DNA of 41,711 nt from Fluviicola sp. (GCA_020849495.1 JADLGD010000161.1:1-41711); one strand, 5' to 3'. Positions 8,271 through 17,491 are shown, counted from the first letter of the stretch. Numbers and translations are program-made. Notes: a model not told the origin generated them from the sequence alone.

Positions 8271-10226
8271 TTAACCTACTATTTTCTGTTCTTCTTTTAG
8301 TTGAGTTTTCACTCCTAGCACATCCATCGCTTTTTGAGCAATAGAAGCGGCATCAAAACCACAATCTGCGTGCAATTGTTCTGGAGTCCCATGATGAACA
8401 TAAGTATCAGGAATTCCCAAACGAATGACTTGTGCATGGTAATTATTGTCTGCCATGAATTCAATGACAGCTGAACCAAATCCGCCCATTACACAACCGT
8501 CTTCTACAGTAATTACTTTTTCAAATTTTGTAAAGACTTCGTGCAATAATGTTTCATCGATTGGTTTCACGAAACGCATATCGTAATGGGCAGCTGAAAC
8601 ACCATTTTCTTTCAATGTTGATAATGCTTCTTGAGCAAAATTTCCTACATGACCAATGGTTACGATGGCAATGTCTTCTCCGTTTGAAACTTTACGACCT
8701 TTACCAACTGGAACTGCTTTTAAAGGAGTTTTCCATTCCAACATCACACCGTTTCCTCGTGGATAACGAATAGAAAAAGGTCCCATGTTTTCCTGCTGTG
8801 CAGTGTACATCAAGTTGCGCAATTCTTGTTCGTTCATTGGAGCCGACACAATCATGTTTGGGATGGATCGCATATAAGCAATATCATAAGCTCCGTGGTG
8901 TGTTGCACCATCTGCACCAACTAATCCACCGCGATCCAAACAAAAAACTACATTCAAATTTTGCAAGGCTACATCATGTAATACTTGATCGTATGCGCGT
9001 TGCATGAACGATGAATAGATATTACAAAAAGGAACCAAACCTTGTGTTGCTAAACCAGCAGAAAAAGTGACAGCATGTTGCTCTGCAATTCCTACGTCAA
9101 ATGCGCGATCTGGCATTGCTTCCATCATGTATGTAAGCGAACATCCTGTTGGCATTGCAGGTGTTACACCCATTACTTTGTCGTTTTGCTCTGCTAATTC
9201 TACAATTGTATGACCGAATACATCTTGGTATTTTGGCGGTTGCGGAGATTTTGGAACAATCTTAACGATTTCACCAGTTTCTTTATTAAACACACCTGGA
9301 GCATGCCATTTTGTAGGATTCCCTTCTTCCGAATACTTGTAACCAGCACCTTTACGGGTGATACAATGTAAAATTTTAGGGCCTGGAATATCTTTTAAAT
9401 CTTCCATTACTTTCGCTAAACCAACAACATCGTGTCCGTCTACTGGTCCGAAATAACGGAAGTTCAATGATTCAAATAAATTGCTTTGTTTGAGGATAGA
9501 ACCTTTTAAAGCGTGTGAGATTTTTGAAACGATGGTTTGTGCATCTGGTCCAAATTTGCTCACTTTTCCCAACAATTTCCATACTTCGTCTTTTACTTTG
9601 TTGTAAGTATGAGAAGTGGTAATATCTGTCAAGTATTCTTTCAAAGCTCCCACATTCGGGTCGATTGACATGCAATTGTCGTTCAAAATCACCAACAAAT
9701 TGGCATCTTTTTCAAAACCAGCATGGTTCATCCCTTCGAAAGCCAAACCAGCTGTCATAGCTCCATCACCAATAACTGCAATGTGTTGACGGTTTTTATC
9801 GCCTTTGTATCTACTAGCAACAGCCATTCCTAAGGCAGCTGAAATGGAAGTAGAAGAGTGACCTACACCAAAAGTGTCGTATTCGCTTTCGCTGCGTTTT
9901 GGGAAACCTGAAATACCACCTTTTGTACGATTGGTATGGAAAACTTCTCGTCTTCCAGTAAGAATTTTATGTCCATAAGCTTGGTGACCTACGTCCCAAA
10001 CCAACTGATCATCAGGTGTATTGAACACGTAATGCAATGCAACACTCAATTCAACTACGCCTAAGGACGCGCCAAAATGAGAATTTCCAATTTCAGATAT
10101 AACATCAACGATGTACTGACGTAATTCGTCAGCTACTTGAGGTAATTGTTCGACCGTCATTTTATCCCTCAAATCTTGCGGGATAATAATTTGTTCGAGT
10201 AAAGGTCCAGCCTTATATGGATGCAT
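8271..10226 (-). CDS. dxs: 1-deoxy-D-xylulose-5-phosphate synthase
   Basis: A 651-residue thiamine-diphosphate enzyme that condenses pyruvate and glyceraldehyde 3-phosphate in the first step of the non-mevalonate isoprenoid pathway. The TPP/metal motif GDGAMTAG is at 153-160 with NDN at 182-184. His50 is in the conserved GNSHFGASLG segment. The transketolase-like pyrimidine-binding domain (GIAEQHAVTFSAGLA) and the C-terminal domain are intact. The start at 10226 (MHPYKAG) fits the family. A -7 element at 10249-10256 with a TTG 19 bp further upstream gives a good promoter. The gene appears monocistronic. Confidence 0.97.
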   Translation of the reverse strand: MHPYKAGPLLEQIIIPQDLRDKMTVEQLPQVADELRQYIVDVISEIGNSHFGASLGVVELSVALHYVFNTPDDQLVWDVGHQAYGHKILTGRREVFHTNRTKGGISGFPKRSESEYDTFGVGHSSTSISAALGMAVASRYKGDKNRQHIAVIGDGAMTAGLAFEGMNHAGFEKDANLLVILNDNCMSIDPNVGALKEYLTDITTSHTYNKVKDEVWKLLGKVSKFGPDAQTIVSKISHALKGSILKQSNLFESLNFRYFGPVDGHDVVGLAKVMEDLKDIPGPKILHCITRKGAGYKYSEEGNPTKWHAPGVFNKETGEIVKIVPKSPQPPKYQDVFGHTIVELAEQNDKVMGVTPAMPTGCSLTYMMEAMPDRAFDVGIAEQHAVTFSAGLATQGLVPFCNIYSSFMQRAYDQVLHDVALQNLNVVFCLDRGGLVGADGATHHGAYDIAYMRSIPNMIVSAPMNEQELRNLMYTAQQENMGPFSIRYPRGNGVMLEWKTPLKAVPVGKGRKVSNGEDIAIVTIGHVGNFAQEALSTLKENGVSAAHYDMRFVKPIDETLLHEVFTKFEKVITVEDGCVMGGFGSAVIEFMADNNYHAQVIRLGIPDTYVHHGTPEQLHADCGFDAASIAQKAMDVLGVKTQLKEEQKIVG

Positions 10227-10248
10227 GCACTCAGTGTTTTATAAGTAG

Positions 10249-10256
10249 CAAAGTTA
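10249..10256 (-). promoter_or_regulatory. Putative promoter of dxs
   Basis: TAACTTTG on the minus strand matches TAnnTTTG. A TTG (10278-10276) lies 19 bp upstream, a typical -33/-7 spacing for Bacteroidota. The ATG is 22 bp downstream. Confidence 0.6.
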
Positions 10257-10341
10257 CTTCTTCGCAGTTGGATAACAAACAAACAGATCGTTTATTTTGT
10301 TCAAAGGTTTTTTTAACTTTTTTATACAAGTATAAAATCAA

Positions 10342-11376
10342 TCAAACCATGTCCCAACCTGCCACAAAAATTGGCTTGTTGCGAAGTTCATCTTGTTTCA
10401 ATGGATTTTTACGCAAAACAACCACGTCAACAATAGGATGAGAGGTCATTCGATGCACCAATCCCCAATTAACAGCACTTTTTGTATCGCGCCAAAGCGG
10501 TTCCCTGCGATCAATCCACCACAAAATCATGTTGCGATTTTCTGCAGCTAAAATGCCTTCAAATAATGCGGAAAGCACTTTTGGATCGTGATCACAAACC
10601 CAAACAGATTCTGGAACTAAAAATTGATGTTGCTCCGGTTTTATAATGCGACAAATCCCAGGTGTATAAGGTAACAATTTGGTGAAAAGTCCTCCAAGAT
10701 ATCCTGGCAATCGTTGAATCACCCAATTGACACGCGTAATTTTTGTAAAAGCAATTAATTCATTTGCTTCATTAAACAAACCGTAAAAAGGACCGCGTTT
10801 CGCATGTTCTTCAATGTAATAGGAATGCGTCTTTTTTATTTTTTCCAATTGTGCTTCAATCACACTTTGATCTTCGATTAATCGGACCTGTTGATTCAAA
10901 CGCGGTTTTTTTCTGCTGAATGATTGGGTAATTAATTGAGCTTCAGTTGTGAATCCAAATTGTTCACTCATCCATTTACTACGCTCATTTTTTGGATCTA
11001 TAAAGGCATAAAATGACTCGGGCGCTTCACCGTGTTGACCGTCAAACACCTCGTCGTAGAAATCAGCGATCTGTTGTTTTAAAATGGAATTACTTTTTGC
11101 AACACGATTCACATTTTTTGAAGCTTGTTTCTGACCAGAAAAAGCAAAATAACGCACATACCATCTTTTACCTCGATTACAAAACGTGACATTTCCTTGC
11201 ACTTTTCCATCTCTTTCCAAAGAAACAAAAAGCGGATTGTCTGCTTCTAAAATGCGTGTTCTTGTATCTAAATGTCGGTAACAAGCACCATTAGTTCCTA
11301 AAGTGGTTTTGCTAAGCAAATCTAAAAGTGCTGACGAAGCCTCTTTACGGATGGTAAAACGAGATGAAAGTCCCAT
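10342..11376 (-). CDS. GNAT-like protein of unknown substrate
   Basis: A 344-residue soluble protein with no signal peptide. The layout recalls a double GNAT acetyltransferase fold: an N-terminal half with GKVQGNVTFCNRGKRWYVRYFAFS and a C-terminal half ending in VVVLRKNPLKQDELRNKPIFVAGWDMV. No canonical acetyl-CoA loop (Q/RxxGxG/A) could be identified with certainty, so the family assignment is tentative. The ATG overlaps the stop of the upstream alcohol dehydrogenase by one base (TAATG), so the two are probably co-translated and functionally linked. A short AT-rich inverted repeat (TTTTATAC/GTATAAAA, about 10320-10337) follows the gene and may be a weak terminator. Confidence 0.6.
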   Translation of the reverse strand: MGLSSRFTIRKEASSALLDLLSKTTLGTNGACYRHLDTRTRILEADNPLFVSLERDGKVQGNVTFCNRGKRWYVRYFAFSGQKQASKNVNRVAKSNSILKQQIADFYDEVFDGQHGEAPESFYAFIDPKNERSKWMSEQFGFTTEAQLITQSFSRKKPRLNQQVRLIEDQSVIEAQLEKIKKTHSYYIEEHAKRGPFYGLFNEANELIAFTKITRVNWVIQRLPGYLGGLFTKLLPYTPGICRIIKPEQHQFLVPESVWVCDHDPKVLSALFEGILAAENRNMILWWIDRREPLWRDTKSAVNWGLVHRMTSHPIVDVVVLRKNPLKQDELRNKPIFVAGWDMV

Positions 11377-12545
11377 TAGATGGCGTTTTTTACAATTTGT
11401 TCAACTTCATCCGGTGTTAAATCTTGTCGTTCTCCCATGGCAACCCAATTGCGTTCAATGAATCGGTTTTTGATGATTGAAGGGGTGTTTTGGCAATTTT
11501 CATCGTACTGCGAAATGCGAGTTGCAACACCCAATGATTGGAAAAATGCTTCCGTCTTTTCAATAGCACTTTTGGCAATACTCGTTTCATCTCCAGTTAA
11601 TCCCCAAACACGTTTTCCGTATTGGGCAAGTTTCTCTTTTTTATTATCGAATTTCATTTCGTACAAACGCGGACCAATGATAGCCAATGTTTGAGCATGA
11701 TCGATTCCATGTAATGCAGTCAATTCGTGCCCAATCATGTGCGTTGCCCAATCAGTAGTTACACCACAGCGCAACATCCCATTTAACGCTTGATTAGCAC
11801 AGTACATCAATTGAGCAGCCATTTCATAGTCTGCTGGATTTTCCAATACTTTCGGACCGATTTCTATCAAGGTTGACAAAATACCTTCCGCAAAACGTTC
11901 TTGCAACAAGTTTTCACCAGTAAAGGTCAAATATTGTTCTGTTGTATGTGTAAAAGCGTCAATAATACCATTGGCCAATTGTCGTTTCGGAAGTGTAGCA
12001 ACAAATGTAGGGTCGAGTAATGCAAATTTTGGGAAGAACAATGGTCCTCCCATTGTGCGTTTTTCTTTCAATTCAGATCTGCTGATAACTGCTCCTGAAT
12101 TGCATTCTGAACCTGTAGCGGGAATGGTGAGAATACAACCGAAAGGTACAGCAGTAGTAAACACTTTTCCTGGTTCACGAAGTAAAACCTCCCAAGGATC
12201 ATTTTCATAACCAACAGCTCCGGAGATGAATTTAGTACCATCAATTACAGAACCACCACCAACTGCTAACATGAACCCAATTTGGTGTTCACGGATGTAT
12301 TCAACAGCTTTCATCAAGGTAGAAAACTCAGGGTTGGCTTCAATTCCACCAAATAAATGAACTTCAAAAGCAGAAAGAGCTGTTTTCAGTTTGTCTAAAA
12401 ATCCGGATCGTTCTACAGAACCTCCTCCATAGAGAACAATGATTTTTTTCTCTTCAGTATGTTTGGCAATTTGCTCTGGAATACGCTCCAGTTGGTCTTT
12501 CCCGAAGATCAAAGTTGTTGGTGTTGTAATCTCAAAATTGTTCAC
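11376..12545 (-). CDS. yqhD: Iron-type alcohol dehydrogenase, YqhD-like
   Basis: A 389-residue group III alcohol dehydrogenase. The N-terminus (MNNFEITTPTTLIFGKDQL) and length closely resemble E. coli YqhD, an NADPH-dependent aldehyde reductase. Visible motifs are the nucleotide-binding GGGSVIDGTKF (97-107), PATGSECNSG (142-151), and metal-ligand segments DAFTHTTEQYL (Asp196, His200) and ATHMIGHELTALHGIDHAQ (His ligands within 269-283). The likely role is reduction of short-chain or reactive aldehydes in the cytoplasm. It overlaps the GNAT-like gene by one base. It is divergent from the TetR efflux operon, with 163 bp between start codons, so shared control is possible but unproven. Confidence 0.85.
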   Translation of the reverse strand: MNNFEITTPTTLIFGKDQLERIPEQIAKHTEEKKIIVLYGGGSVERSGFLDKLKTALSAFEVHLFGGIEANPEFSTLMKAVEYIREHQIGFMLAVGGGSVIDGTKFISGAVGYENDPWEVLLREPGKVFTTAVPFGCILTIPATGSECNSGAVISRSELKEKRTMGGPLFFPKFALLDPTFVATLPKRQLANGIIDAFTHTTEQYLTFTGENLLQERFAEGILSTLIEIGPKVLENPADYEMAAQLMYCANQALNGMLRCGVTTDWATHMIGHELTALHGIDHAQTLAIIGPRLYEMKFDNKKEKLAQYGKRVWGLTGDETSIAKSAIEKTEAFFQSLGVATRISQYDENCQNTPSIIKNRFIERNWVAMGERQDLTPDEVEQIVKNAI

Positions 12546-12660
12546 GACGTTCTGTAAAAAAAGGTGTGTAAAGATAGGTAATGCTACAGATATTTGATGG
12601 TGTTTGAAGAAAAAAATGAATTCAAAAAAAATTTGTTGGGTTAGTGTTTAATATTTAGTT

Positions 12661-12668
12661 TAACTTTG
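12661..12668 (+). promoter_or_regulatory. Putative promoter of the efflux operon
   Basis: TAACTTTG matches the -7 consensus TAnnTTTG, with TTG at 12636-12638 about 22 bp upstream. The palindromic operator starts 2 bp downstream, so it would cover the transcription start. Confidence 0.65.
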
Positions 12669-12670
12669 CG

Positions 12671-12690
12671 GTTTAACCATATGGTTAAAC
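12671..12690. promoter_or_regulatory. 20-bp perfect palindrome, probable TetR operator
   Basis: The two halves GTTTAACCAT and ATGGTTAAAC are exact reverse complements. The site lies just after the -7 element and 18 bp before the tetR ATG. That position suits autorepression of the TetR-TolC-HlyD-MFS operon. Confidence 0.8.
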
Positions 12691-12708
12691 TATTTAATTA
12701 ACATCAAA

Positions 12709-13323
12709 ATGAAGGACTCTGGAACTGAAGAGCGTATTCTTGAAGCTGCAAAAGAAGTTTTCATGATGTACGGATTGTATGGAGCAAGAATGCAGGATAT
12801 AGCAGATAAGGCAAACATCAACAAAGCGCTTTTACATTATTATTTCCGCAACAAAGAAAAATTGTTTGATGCCGTTTTCGATGGTGCACTTTCAAAGTAT
12901 TTCGAACAAATGACCATTTTCGGTGAAACATCCTTACCAATTGAACAAAGAATTTACACTTACATCGATGGAATGTTTGAGTTTTTATCTGAATACCCTC
13001 AAATGTCCATGTTCATTATCAAAGAAATTTCAATCAATCCTGAATTGTTTCATCAAAAAGTGGCGAGTATGAAAATATATAAAGGACCTACTTTGATTCC
13101 TGCTTTAATGGAATCAATGAATAAAAAAGAGATTCCTGAAATTGACCCATTGGTGTTTTTGTTAAATCTTCATTCTTTGTGTACATATCCGTTTTTGGCG
13201 TCACCAATTTTCAAAACCATTGTTGCAAAAAGCAAGTTGGAATGGAAAGATGAGAACCATTTAAAAATCAAGCACTCAGTTAAAGAATTCGTTGCTTTTC
13301 GTTTACAAAAAACACTCAATTAG
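12709..13323 (+). CDS. TetR/AcrR-family transcriptional repressor
   Basis: A 204-residue regulator. The N-terminal HTH domain spans about residues 7-54 (EERILEAAKEVFMMYG...NINKALLHYYFRNKEKLFDAVF), the standard TetR signature ending in the YYFxxKExL motif. The C-terminal ligand domain is divergent. It is the first gene of a plus-strand operon; its TAG is followed one base later by the TolC-family ATG. A perfect palindrome over the promoter is the probable operator. The inducer is likely a toxic compound exported by the operon (inference). Confidence 0.9.
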   Translation: MKDSGTEERILEAAKEVFMMYGLYGARMQDIADKANINKALLHYYFRNKEKLFDAVFDGALSKYFEQMTIFGETSLPIEQRIYTYIDGMFEFLSEYPQMSMFIIKEISINPELFHQKVASMKIYKGPTLIPALMESMNKKEIPEIDPLVFLLNLHSLCTYPFLASPIFKTIVAKSKLEWKDENHLKIKHSVKEFVAFRLQKTLN

Positions 13324-13324
13324 T

Positions 13325-14581
13325 ATGAAAAAAATTAGTCTTATTTTTTTGTGTTTTCAGGGTATAACCTTTGCTCAGACAAGTATTTCTTTGGATTCAT
13401 GTATTGCATGGTCGAAGTTGAATTATCCATTGATTAAACAGAATTTGGTTACAGAGAATCAAGTTGCTCTTAATCAGCAAGCAGTAACTGAAAATTGGCT
13501 GCCGAAAATTTCTTTCTTGGCTCAAGCTACTTACAATACGGAGGTAGTTTCTTTCAATTTTCCAGGTATGAATGTCACATTTCCACATGATGCTTACATC
13601 ACTTCTTTGGGCTTAGAACAAGTCATTATTGATGGAGGTCAAAATAAAGCCATGCATCAGTTAGAAAAAATTGGAGGTGAAATTGAGCAACAACGGAATG
13701 AAGCTGAATTGTATAAATTAATTGAACGAGTGAATCAATTGTATGTGAATATTCTTTTGGGGCGAGAAAATTTGAACATTTTAAATCTATACAAAACGGA
13801 CGTAGAAAATCGTAGAAAAAACAGTGCCGTTGCTGTTCAAAGTGGCTTGTTGCTTGAAAGTACATTGGATGAATTGGATGCAGAAGTTTTGAAAACAAAA
13901 CAAAGTATCATTGAATCAGAGGCAACGTTGGATGGTTTATACCGCACATTATCATTCTATACGAATAAGAAAATGGATGCTTCTACTAGTTTGAGTTTGC
14001 AACCAATCGGCGGAATCAATGTTCAACAATCCATCCAACGACCAGAACTCAAACTATTTGATTTGCAAGAACAACAACTAGAACAGCGATTTAAATTGTC
14101 AAATGTTTATGCACTTCCTCGTTTAACAGTTGGTGCTGCTGCTAATTATGGCCGACCAGGACCAAACTTTGTGAATCAAGATTTGAGATTTTTTGGAAGC
14201 GCAAACCTCACCTTAAGATGGAATGCAAGCTCTTTGTATGGTTTGAAAAGAGAACGCAAAAAATTTGAAATGAGTAAAAATTTGGTAGAAATTCAACGCG
14301 AAGTCTTTTTATTCAATGTTCAAGCAAATTTAGTGAATCAAAATGTGCAACTAGCAGCTTTAAATTCAATCATTGAGACGGACAACGATATCATTGCAAA
14401 ACGTCGAAATGTGACACAAACGGCTGTTGCCCAAATGGAAAATGGCAAAATTACAGTTGTAACTTATTTGACTCAGTTGAATGCTGAATTACAAGCCCAA
14501 TTGAATAAAAAAGTACATGAAATACGTTTGATGAATATGATTTCAAGCATCAACGCAACTTCAGGAATCATCAATTTTTAA
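13325..14581 (+). CDS. TolC-family outer membrane efflux protein
   Basis: A 418-residue outer-membrane factor counted from ATG 13325. An upstream in-frame codon at 13292 would extend into tetR and lacks the signal peptide. The chosen start gives a clear signal peptide (MKKISLIFLCFQGITFAQ). The rest is the alternating long-helix, beta-barrel pattern of OEP repeats, with coiled-coil stretches such as ALNSIIETDNDIIAKRRNV. It forms the outer-membrane tunnel of a tripartite pump with the HlyD adaptor and the MFS pump that follow. It starts one base after tetR and ends 10 bp before the adaptor gene. Confidence 0.88.
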   Translation: MKKISLIFLCFQGITFAQTSISLDSCIAWSKLNYPLIKQNLVTENQVALNQQAVTENWLPKISFLAQATYNTEVVSFNFPGMNVTFPHDAYITSLGLEQVIIDGGQNKAMHQLEKIGGEIEQQRNEAELYKLIERVNQLYVNILLGRENLNILNLYKTDVENRRKNSAVAVQSGLLLESTLDELDAEVLKTKQSIIESEATLDGLYRTLSFYTNKKMDASTSLSLQPIGGINVQQSIQRPELKLFDLQEQQLEQRFKLSNVYALPRLTVGAAANYGRPGPNFVNQDLRFFGSANLTLRWNASSLYGLKRERKKFEMSKNLVEIQREVFLFNVQANLVNQNVQLAALNSIIETDNDIIAKRRNVTQTAVAQMENGKITVVTYLTQLNAELQAQLNKKVHEIRLMNMISSINATSGIINF

Positions 14582-14591
14582 GATAAAGAAT

Positions 14592-15689
14592 ATGGAAAAC
14601 AAAACAAATTCAACTTCTGAAAACACAAAAAAAGGAGGAAAAAAGAAAATCATTTTTGGTGTATTAGCGCTTGCTTTTATTGGAACAATTGCCTTTTTTA
14701 TGCTAGGTGGAAATGTAGAATCTACGGATAATGCTCAATTAGATGCGGATATTATTCCAATCAGATCAAGTGTTTCAGGTTACATAAAAACCATTCACTT
14801 TGAAGACAATCAATTTGTTAAAAAAGGTCAGATTTTGATCACTATTGATGATACTGAATTGAAAACAAAAGTTGCTCAGGCTGAAGCGGCTTTGGCAAAT
14901 GCACAAGCAAATGTGATGGCAGTTAAAAGCAATGCAAAAGCGAGTGATTTCAATGCTAGTGCTTCTGTGTTTTCTACTGAAACAACTGTGGAAAACACGA
15001 ATTCCGCGAAAGCTCGTTTGACGAAAGTTAAAGAAGATTTCAAACGCGTTAAAAACATGTATGTTTCAAAGGCTGCTACTCAAGCTGAAATGGATGGTGT
15101 AACAGCTGAATTAGCTGTTGCTCAAGCTCAATATGATGCCGCAATTAAACAACAAAAAGCTTCTAAAGCTCAAAGTGAAGGTGTACAAACTCAAGCTTCT
15201 GGTCAGTTGTCTTTGATTGCTTTAGCAGAAGCGTTGGTTAGACAAAGAGAAGCAGAATTGGTACTTGCTAAAACACAATTGGATTATGCAACAGTAGAAG
15301 CACCTTGTGATGGTATCGTTTCAAAACGTTCAGTTGAAGTGGGGCAGTATATAACGATTGGTCAACCAATGTGTTCTACAATTGACAATACAACTATTTG
15401 GGTTTCTGCAAATTTCAAAGAAACACAATTAGAGAAAATGCGTTTAGGACAAGCTGTTACTATCAAAGTTGATGCGTATCCACACATGAAGCTAACTGGA
15501 AAATTGAATTCATTTATTGGTGCAACTGGAGCAAAATTTTCTTTATTGCCTCCTGATAATGCAACCGGAAATTTTGTGAAAATTGTACAACGTGTTCCTG
15601 TGAAAATTTCGATTGATCACCTAACCAAAGAACAATTGAAAGTATTGTTCCCAGGATTAAGTGTGTATGTTGCTGTTAATGTGAAGTAA
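14592..15689 (+). CDS. HlyD/EmrA-type membrane fusion protein
   Basis: A 365-residue periplasmic adaptor. A short cytoplasmic Lys-rich N-terminus precedes one membrane helix (about 20-38). The split biotinyl-lipoyl-like domain follows (VESTDNAQLDADI, VSGYIKTIHFEDNQFVKKGQ), then a long Ala/Gln/Lys-rich coiled-coil hairpin (about 95-225), the second lipoyl half (VEAPCDGIVSKRSVEVGQYI) and a beta-barrel domain. This is the EmrA pattern that pairs with DHA2 MFS pumps. It sits between the TolC gene and the MFS gene with 10-bp and 3-bp gaps, so it is clearly in the same operon. Confidence 0.92.
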   Translation: MENKTNSTSENTKKGGKKKIIFGVLALAFIGTIAFFMLGGNVESTDNAQLDADIIPIRSSVSGYIKTIHFEDNQFVKKGQILITIDDTELKTKVAQAEAALANAQANVMAVKSNAKASDFNASASVFSTETTVENTNSAKARLTKVKEDFKRVKNMYVSKAATQAEMDGVTAELAVAQAQYDAAIKQQKASKAQSEGVQTQASGQLSLIALAEALVRQREAELVLAKTQLDYATVEAPCDGIVSKRSVEVGQYITIGQPMCSTIDNTTIWVSANFKETQLEKMRLGQAVTIKVDAYPHMKLTGKLNSFIGATGAKFSLLPPDNATGNFVKIVQRVPVKISIDHLTKEQLKVLFPGLSVYVAVNVK

Positions 15690-15692
15690 ATC

Positions 15693-17270
15693 GTGGAAGC
15701 AACTACAACACTTCCAGTTCAATACCCAACGGGTTCTACTAAGTGGATTCTGGTGCTCACGGCTATTAGCTGTGCTTTACTTGAATTATTGGATACAACG
15801 ATTGTCAATGTTTCTTTGAGAGAAATTTCTGGTAATGTTGGGGCAACTACTACCGAAATTGCTTGGGTTATTACTGCTTATGCCATTTCAAATGTGATCA
15901 TTATTCCGCTTACAAGTATGCTTAGCGATTTTTTTGGTAGGCGAAATTACTTTACCGCATCTGTTATCATCTTTACGTTTGCTTCTTTGATGTGTGGGAT
16001 GTCTTCTAGTTTATGGAGCTTGGTTTTTTGGCGTTTTGTACAAGGCTTGGGTGGTGGCGGATTATTGTCAACTGCTCAAACCATTATTATTGGCGCATTT
16101 CCTCCTAATAAAATAGCAACTGCAAATGCCATTTTTGGGATGGGAATTATTTTGGGACCTACATTTGGACCTACACTTGGAGGTTACATTACGGATAATT
16201 TCTCTTGGCATTGGATCTTTTTTGTGAATATTCCTATTGGAATTGTTGCAGCAATTTTGAGTTACAACTATGTTACAGATAGACCAGGAGCTGTCAAGCC
16301 ACGGAAGATTGATTGGTGGGGAATTCTTTTCTTAATCACGGCCGTTGGCTCCATACAATATGTTTTAGAAGAAGGAACCACATTAGATTGGTTTGAAAGT
16401 CATGAGATTGTCCTAATGTCATTTGTAGGATTATTCGGTTTGATAGCTTTTATCTATCGTGAATTAAGCATCGATTACCCTGCAGTGAACATTCGATTGT
16501 ACGGAAATTACAATATGGCAATGGGTGCAATTATGAATTTCTTACTTGGATTAATGCTTTTTGGAACTGTTTTCATTTTTCCACTTTTTGTGCAAATTTC
16601 TTTAGGTTGGACCGCCACTCAAACGGGTGTTTTCATGATCCCTGGAGCAATTTTCACTGCTTTTGCTATGCCCACAGTTGGGAAATTACTTGGGTCTGGT
16701 GTAAATCCAAAACGTATCATCATCATTGGAATTTTAATGACCTTTTCCTTTTTAATGATGTTGTCATTTTCTTCACCAGATTCTACGGAGTGGGACTTTT
16801 ACTTTCCTTTTGTTCTTAGAGGAGTAGGAATGGCTTTTATGATGTCACCAATTTTGACTTTAGCAGTTGCAGGATTAGAAGGAAAAGATATGGCTCAAGC
16901 TGTTGGATTGTCTAACATGATACGTCAATTAGGTGGATCTGTAGGAATTGCTCTGATCAATGTGTTTCTTTCTCATAAAAACAGTGAAGTCAGAGGATCT
17001 ATGCTTGGATACATCAATCAGTACGATGAGGTAAGTAGTAGTAGAATTCAGTTGATGACACAAAACTTCTTATCAAAAGGTTATTCTTTAACTGAAGCAG
17101 AAGCGCTTGCGAATCGCACAATGGAAGGGTTTTTATTCAAACAACAAGCTTTGGTAAGTTACAATCAAGGGTTTTTTATGGTGGGAACTCTTATACTTAT
17201 TTGTATACCAGTTGTATTGTTAATCCGCTACAAAAAAAAGGCTAAAGTTGCGGTTGTCGCTGACCATTAA
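15693..17270 (+). CDS. DHA2-family (EmrB-like) MFS drug exporter
   Basis: A 525-residue inner-membrane protein with about 14 predicted helices, as expected for the 14-TMS DHA2 drug:H+ antiporters. Visible motifs are LELLDTTIVNVSL with Asp34 in helix 1 (motif D1), DFFGRRNY (motif A) and GMGIILGPTFGPTLGG (antiporter motif C). The start codon is GTG at 15693, 3 bp after the adaptor stop; no ATG lies close by in this frame. With the TolC and HlyD proteins it forms a complete tripartite pump for hydrophobic toxicants. No strong terminator follows before the tRNA promoter. Confidence 0.93.
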   Translation: MEATTTLPVQYPTGSTKWILVLTAISCALLELLDTTIVNVSLREISGNVGATTTEIAWVITAYAISNVIIIPLTSMLSDFFGRRNYFTASVIIFTFASLMCGMSSSLWSLVFWRFVQGLGGGGLLSTAQTIIIGAFPPNKIATANAIFGMGIILGPTFGPTLGGYITDNFSWHWIFFVNIPIGIVAAILSYNYVTDRPGAVKPRKIDWWGILFLITAVGSIQYVLEEGTTLDWFESHEIVLMSFVGLFGLIAFIYRELSIDYPAVNIRLYGNYNMAMGAIMNFLLGLMLFGTVFIFPLFVQISLGWTATQTGVFMIPGAIFTAFAMPTVGKLLGSGVNPKRIIIIGILMTFSFLMMLSFSSPDSTEWDFYFPFVLRGVGMAFMMSPILTLAVAGLEGKDMAQAVGLSNMIRQLGGSVGIALINVFLSHKNSEVRGSMLGYINQYDEVSSSRIQLMTQNFLSKGYSLTEAEALANRTMEGFLFKQQALVSYNQGFFMVGTLILICIPVVLLIRYKKKAKVAVVADH

Positions 17271-17313
17271 AGAATGATTTTTACCATACTATCAGAAGTA
17301 CTCAAAAAAGTTG

Positions 17314-17321
17314 TACTTTTG
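17314..17321 (+). promoter_or_regulatory. Putative -7 element of the tRNA-Ser region
   Basis: TACTTTTG matches TAnnTTTG. It lies 15 bp before the degenerate 5' tRNA fragment, so a transcript would carry that fragment before the intact tRNA, which starts about 75 nt into it. Confidence 0.5.
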
Positions 17322-17336
17322 CAATCCACTAAACAC

Positions 17337-17373
17337 AGAGAGGTGTTCAGCTGTGGCTGATTGAAGGAGCTAA
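17337..17373 (+). pseudogene. Degenerate 5' fragment of a tRNA-Ser
   Basis: The segment begins AGAGAGGTGT and later carries TGAAGGAGCTA, matching the 5' acceptor arm and D-arm region of the intact tRNA that starts 65 bp downstream, with small insertions between. It lacks an anticodon arm and a 3' half, so it cannot be a working tRNA. Confidence 0.65.
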
Positions 17374-17401
17374 ATTTCCTTCTTATCTTTCAAAAACAAC
17401 T

Positions 17402-17491
17402 AGAGAGGTGTCCGAGTGGTTGAAGGAGCTACCCTGGAAAGGTAGTATACGGGTAACTGTATCGAGAGTTCGAATCTCTTCCTCTCTGCCA
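17402..17491 (+). tRNA. tRNA-Ser (anticodon GGA)
   Basis: A 90-nt class II tRNA. The acceptor stem AGAGAGG/CCTCTCT is perfect, the discriminator is G and the 3' CCA is encoded. The anticodon stem CTACC/GGTAG encloses the loop CTGGAAA with anticodon GGA (reads UCC and UCU). A long variable arm (about GTATACGGGTAACTGTATC) and the T-arm GAGAGTTCGAATCTC follow. The long variable arm and G73 are serine identity features. Confidence 0.97.

Noticed and set aside
13292..13324. Upstream in-frame start for the TolC-family gene overlapping tetR.
   Set aside because: The start at 13325 gives a clean signal peptide directly; the extension would bury it behind eleven residues encoded within tetR.
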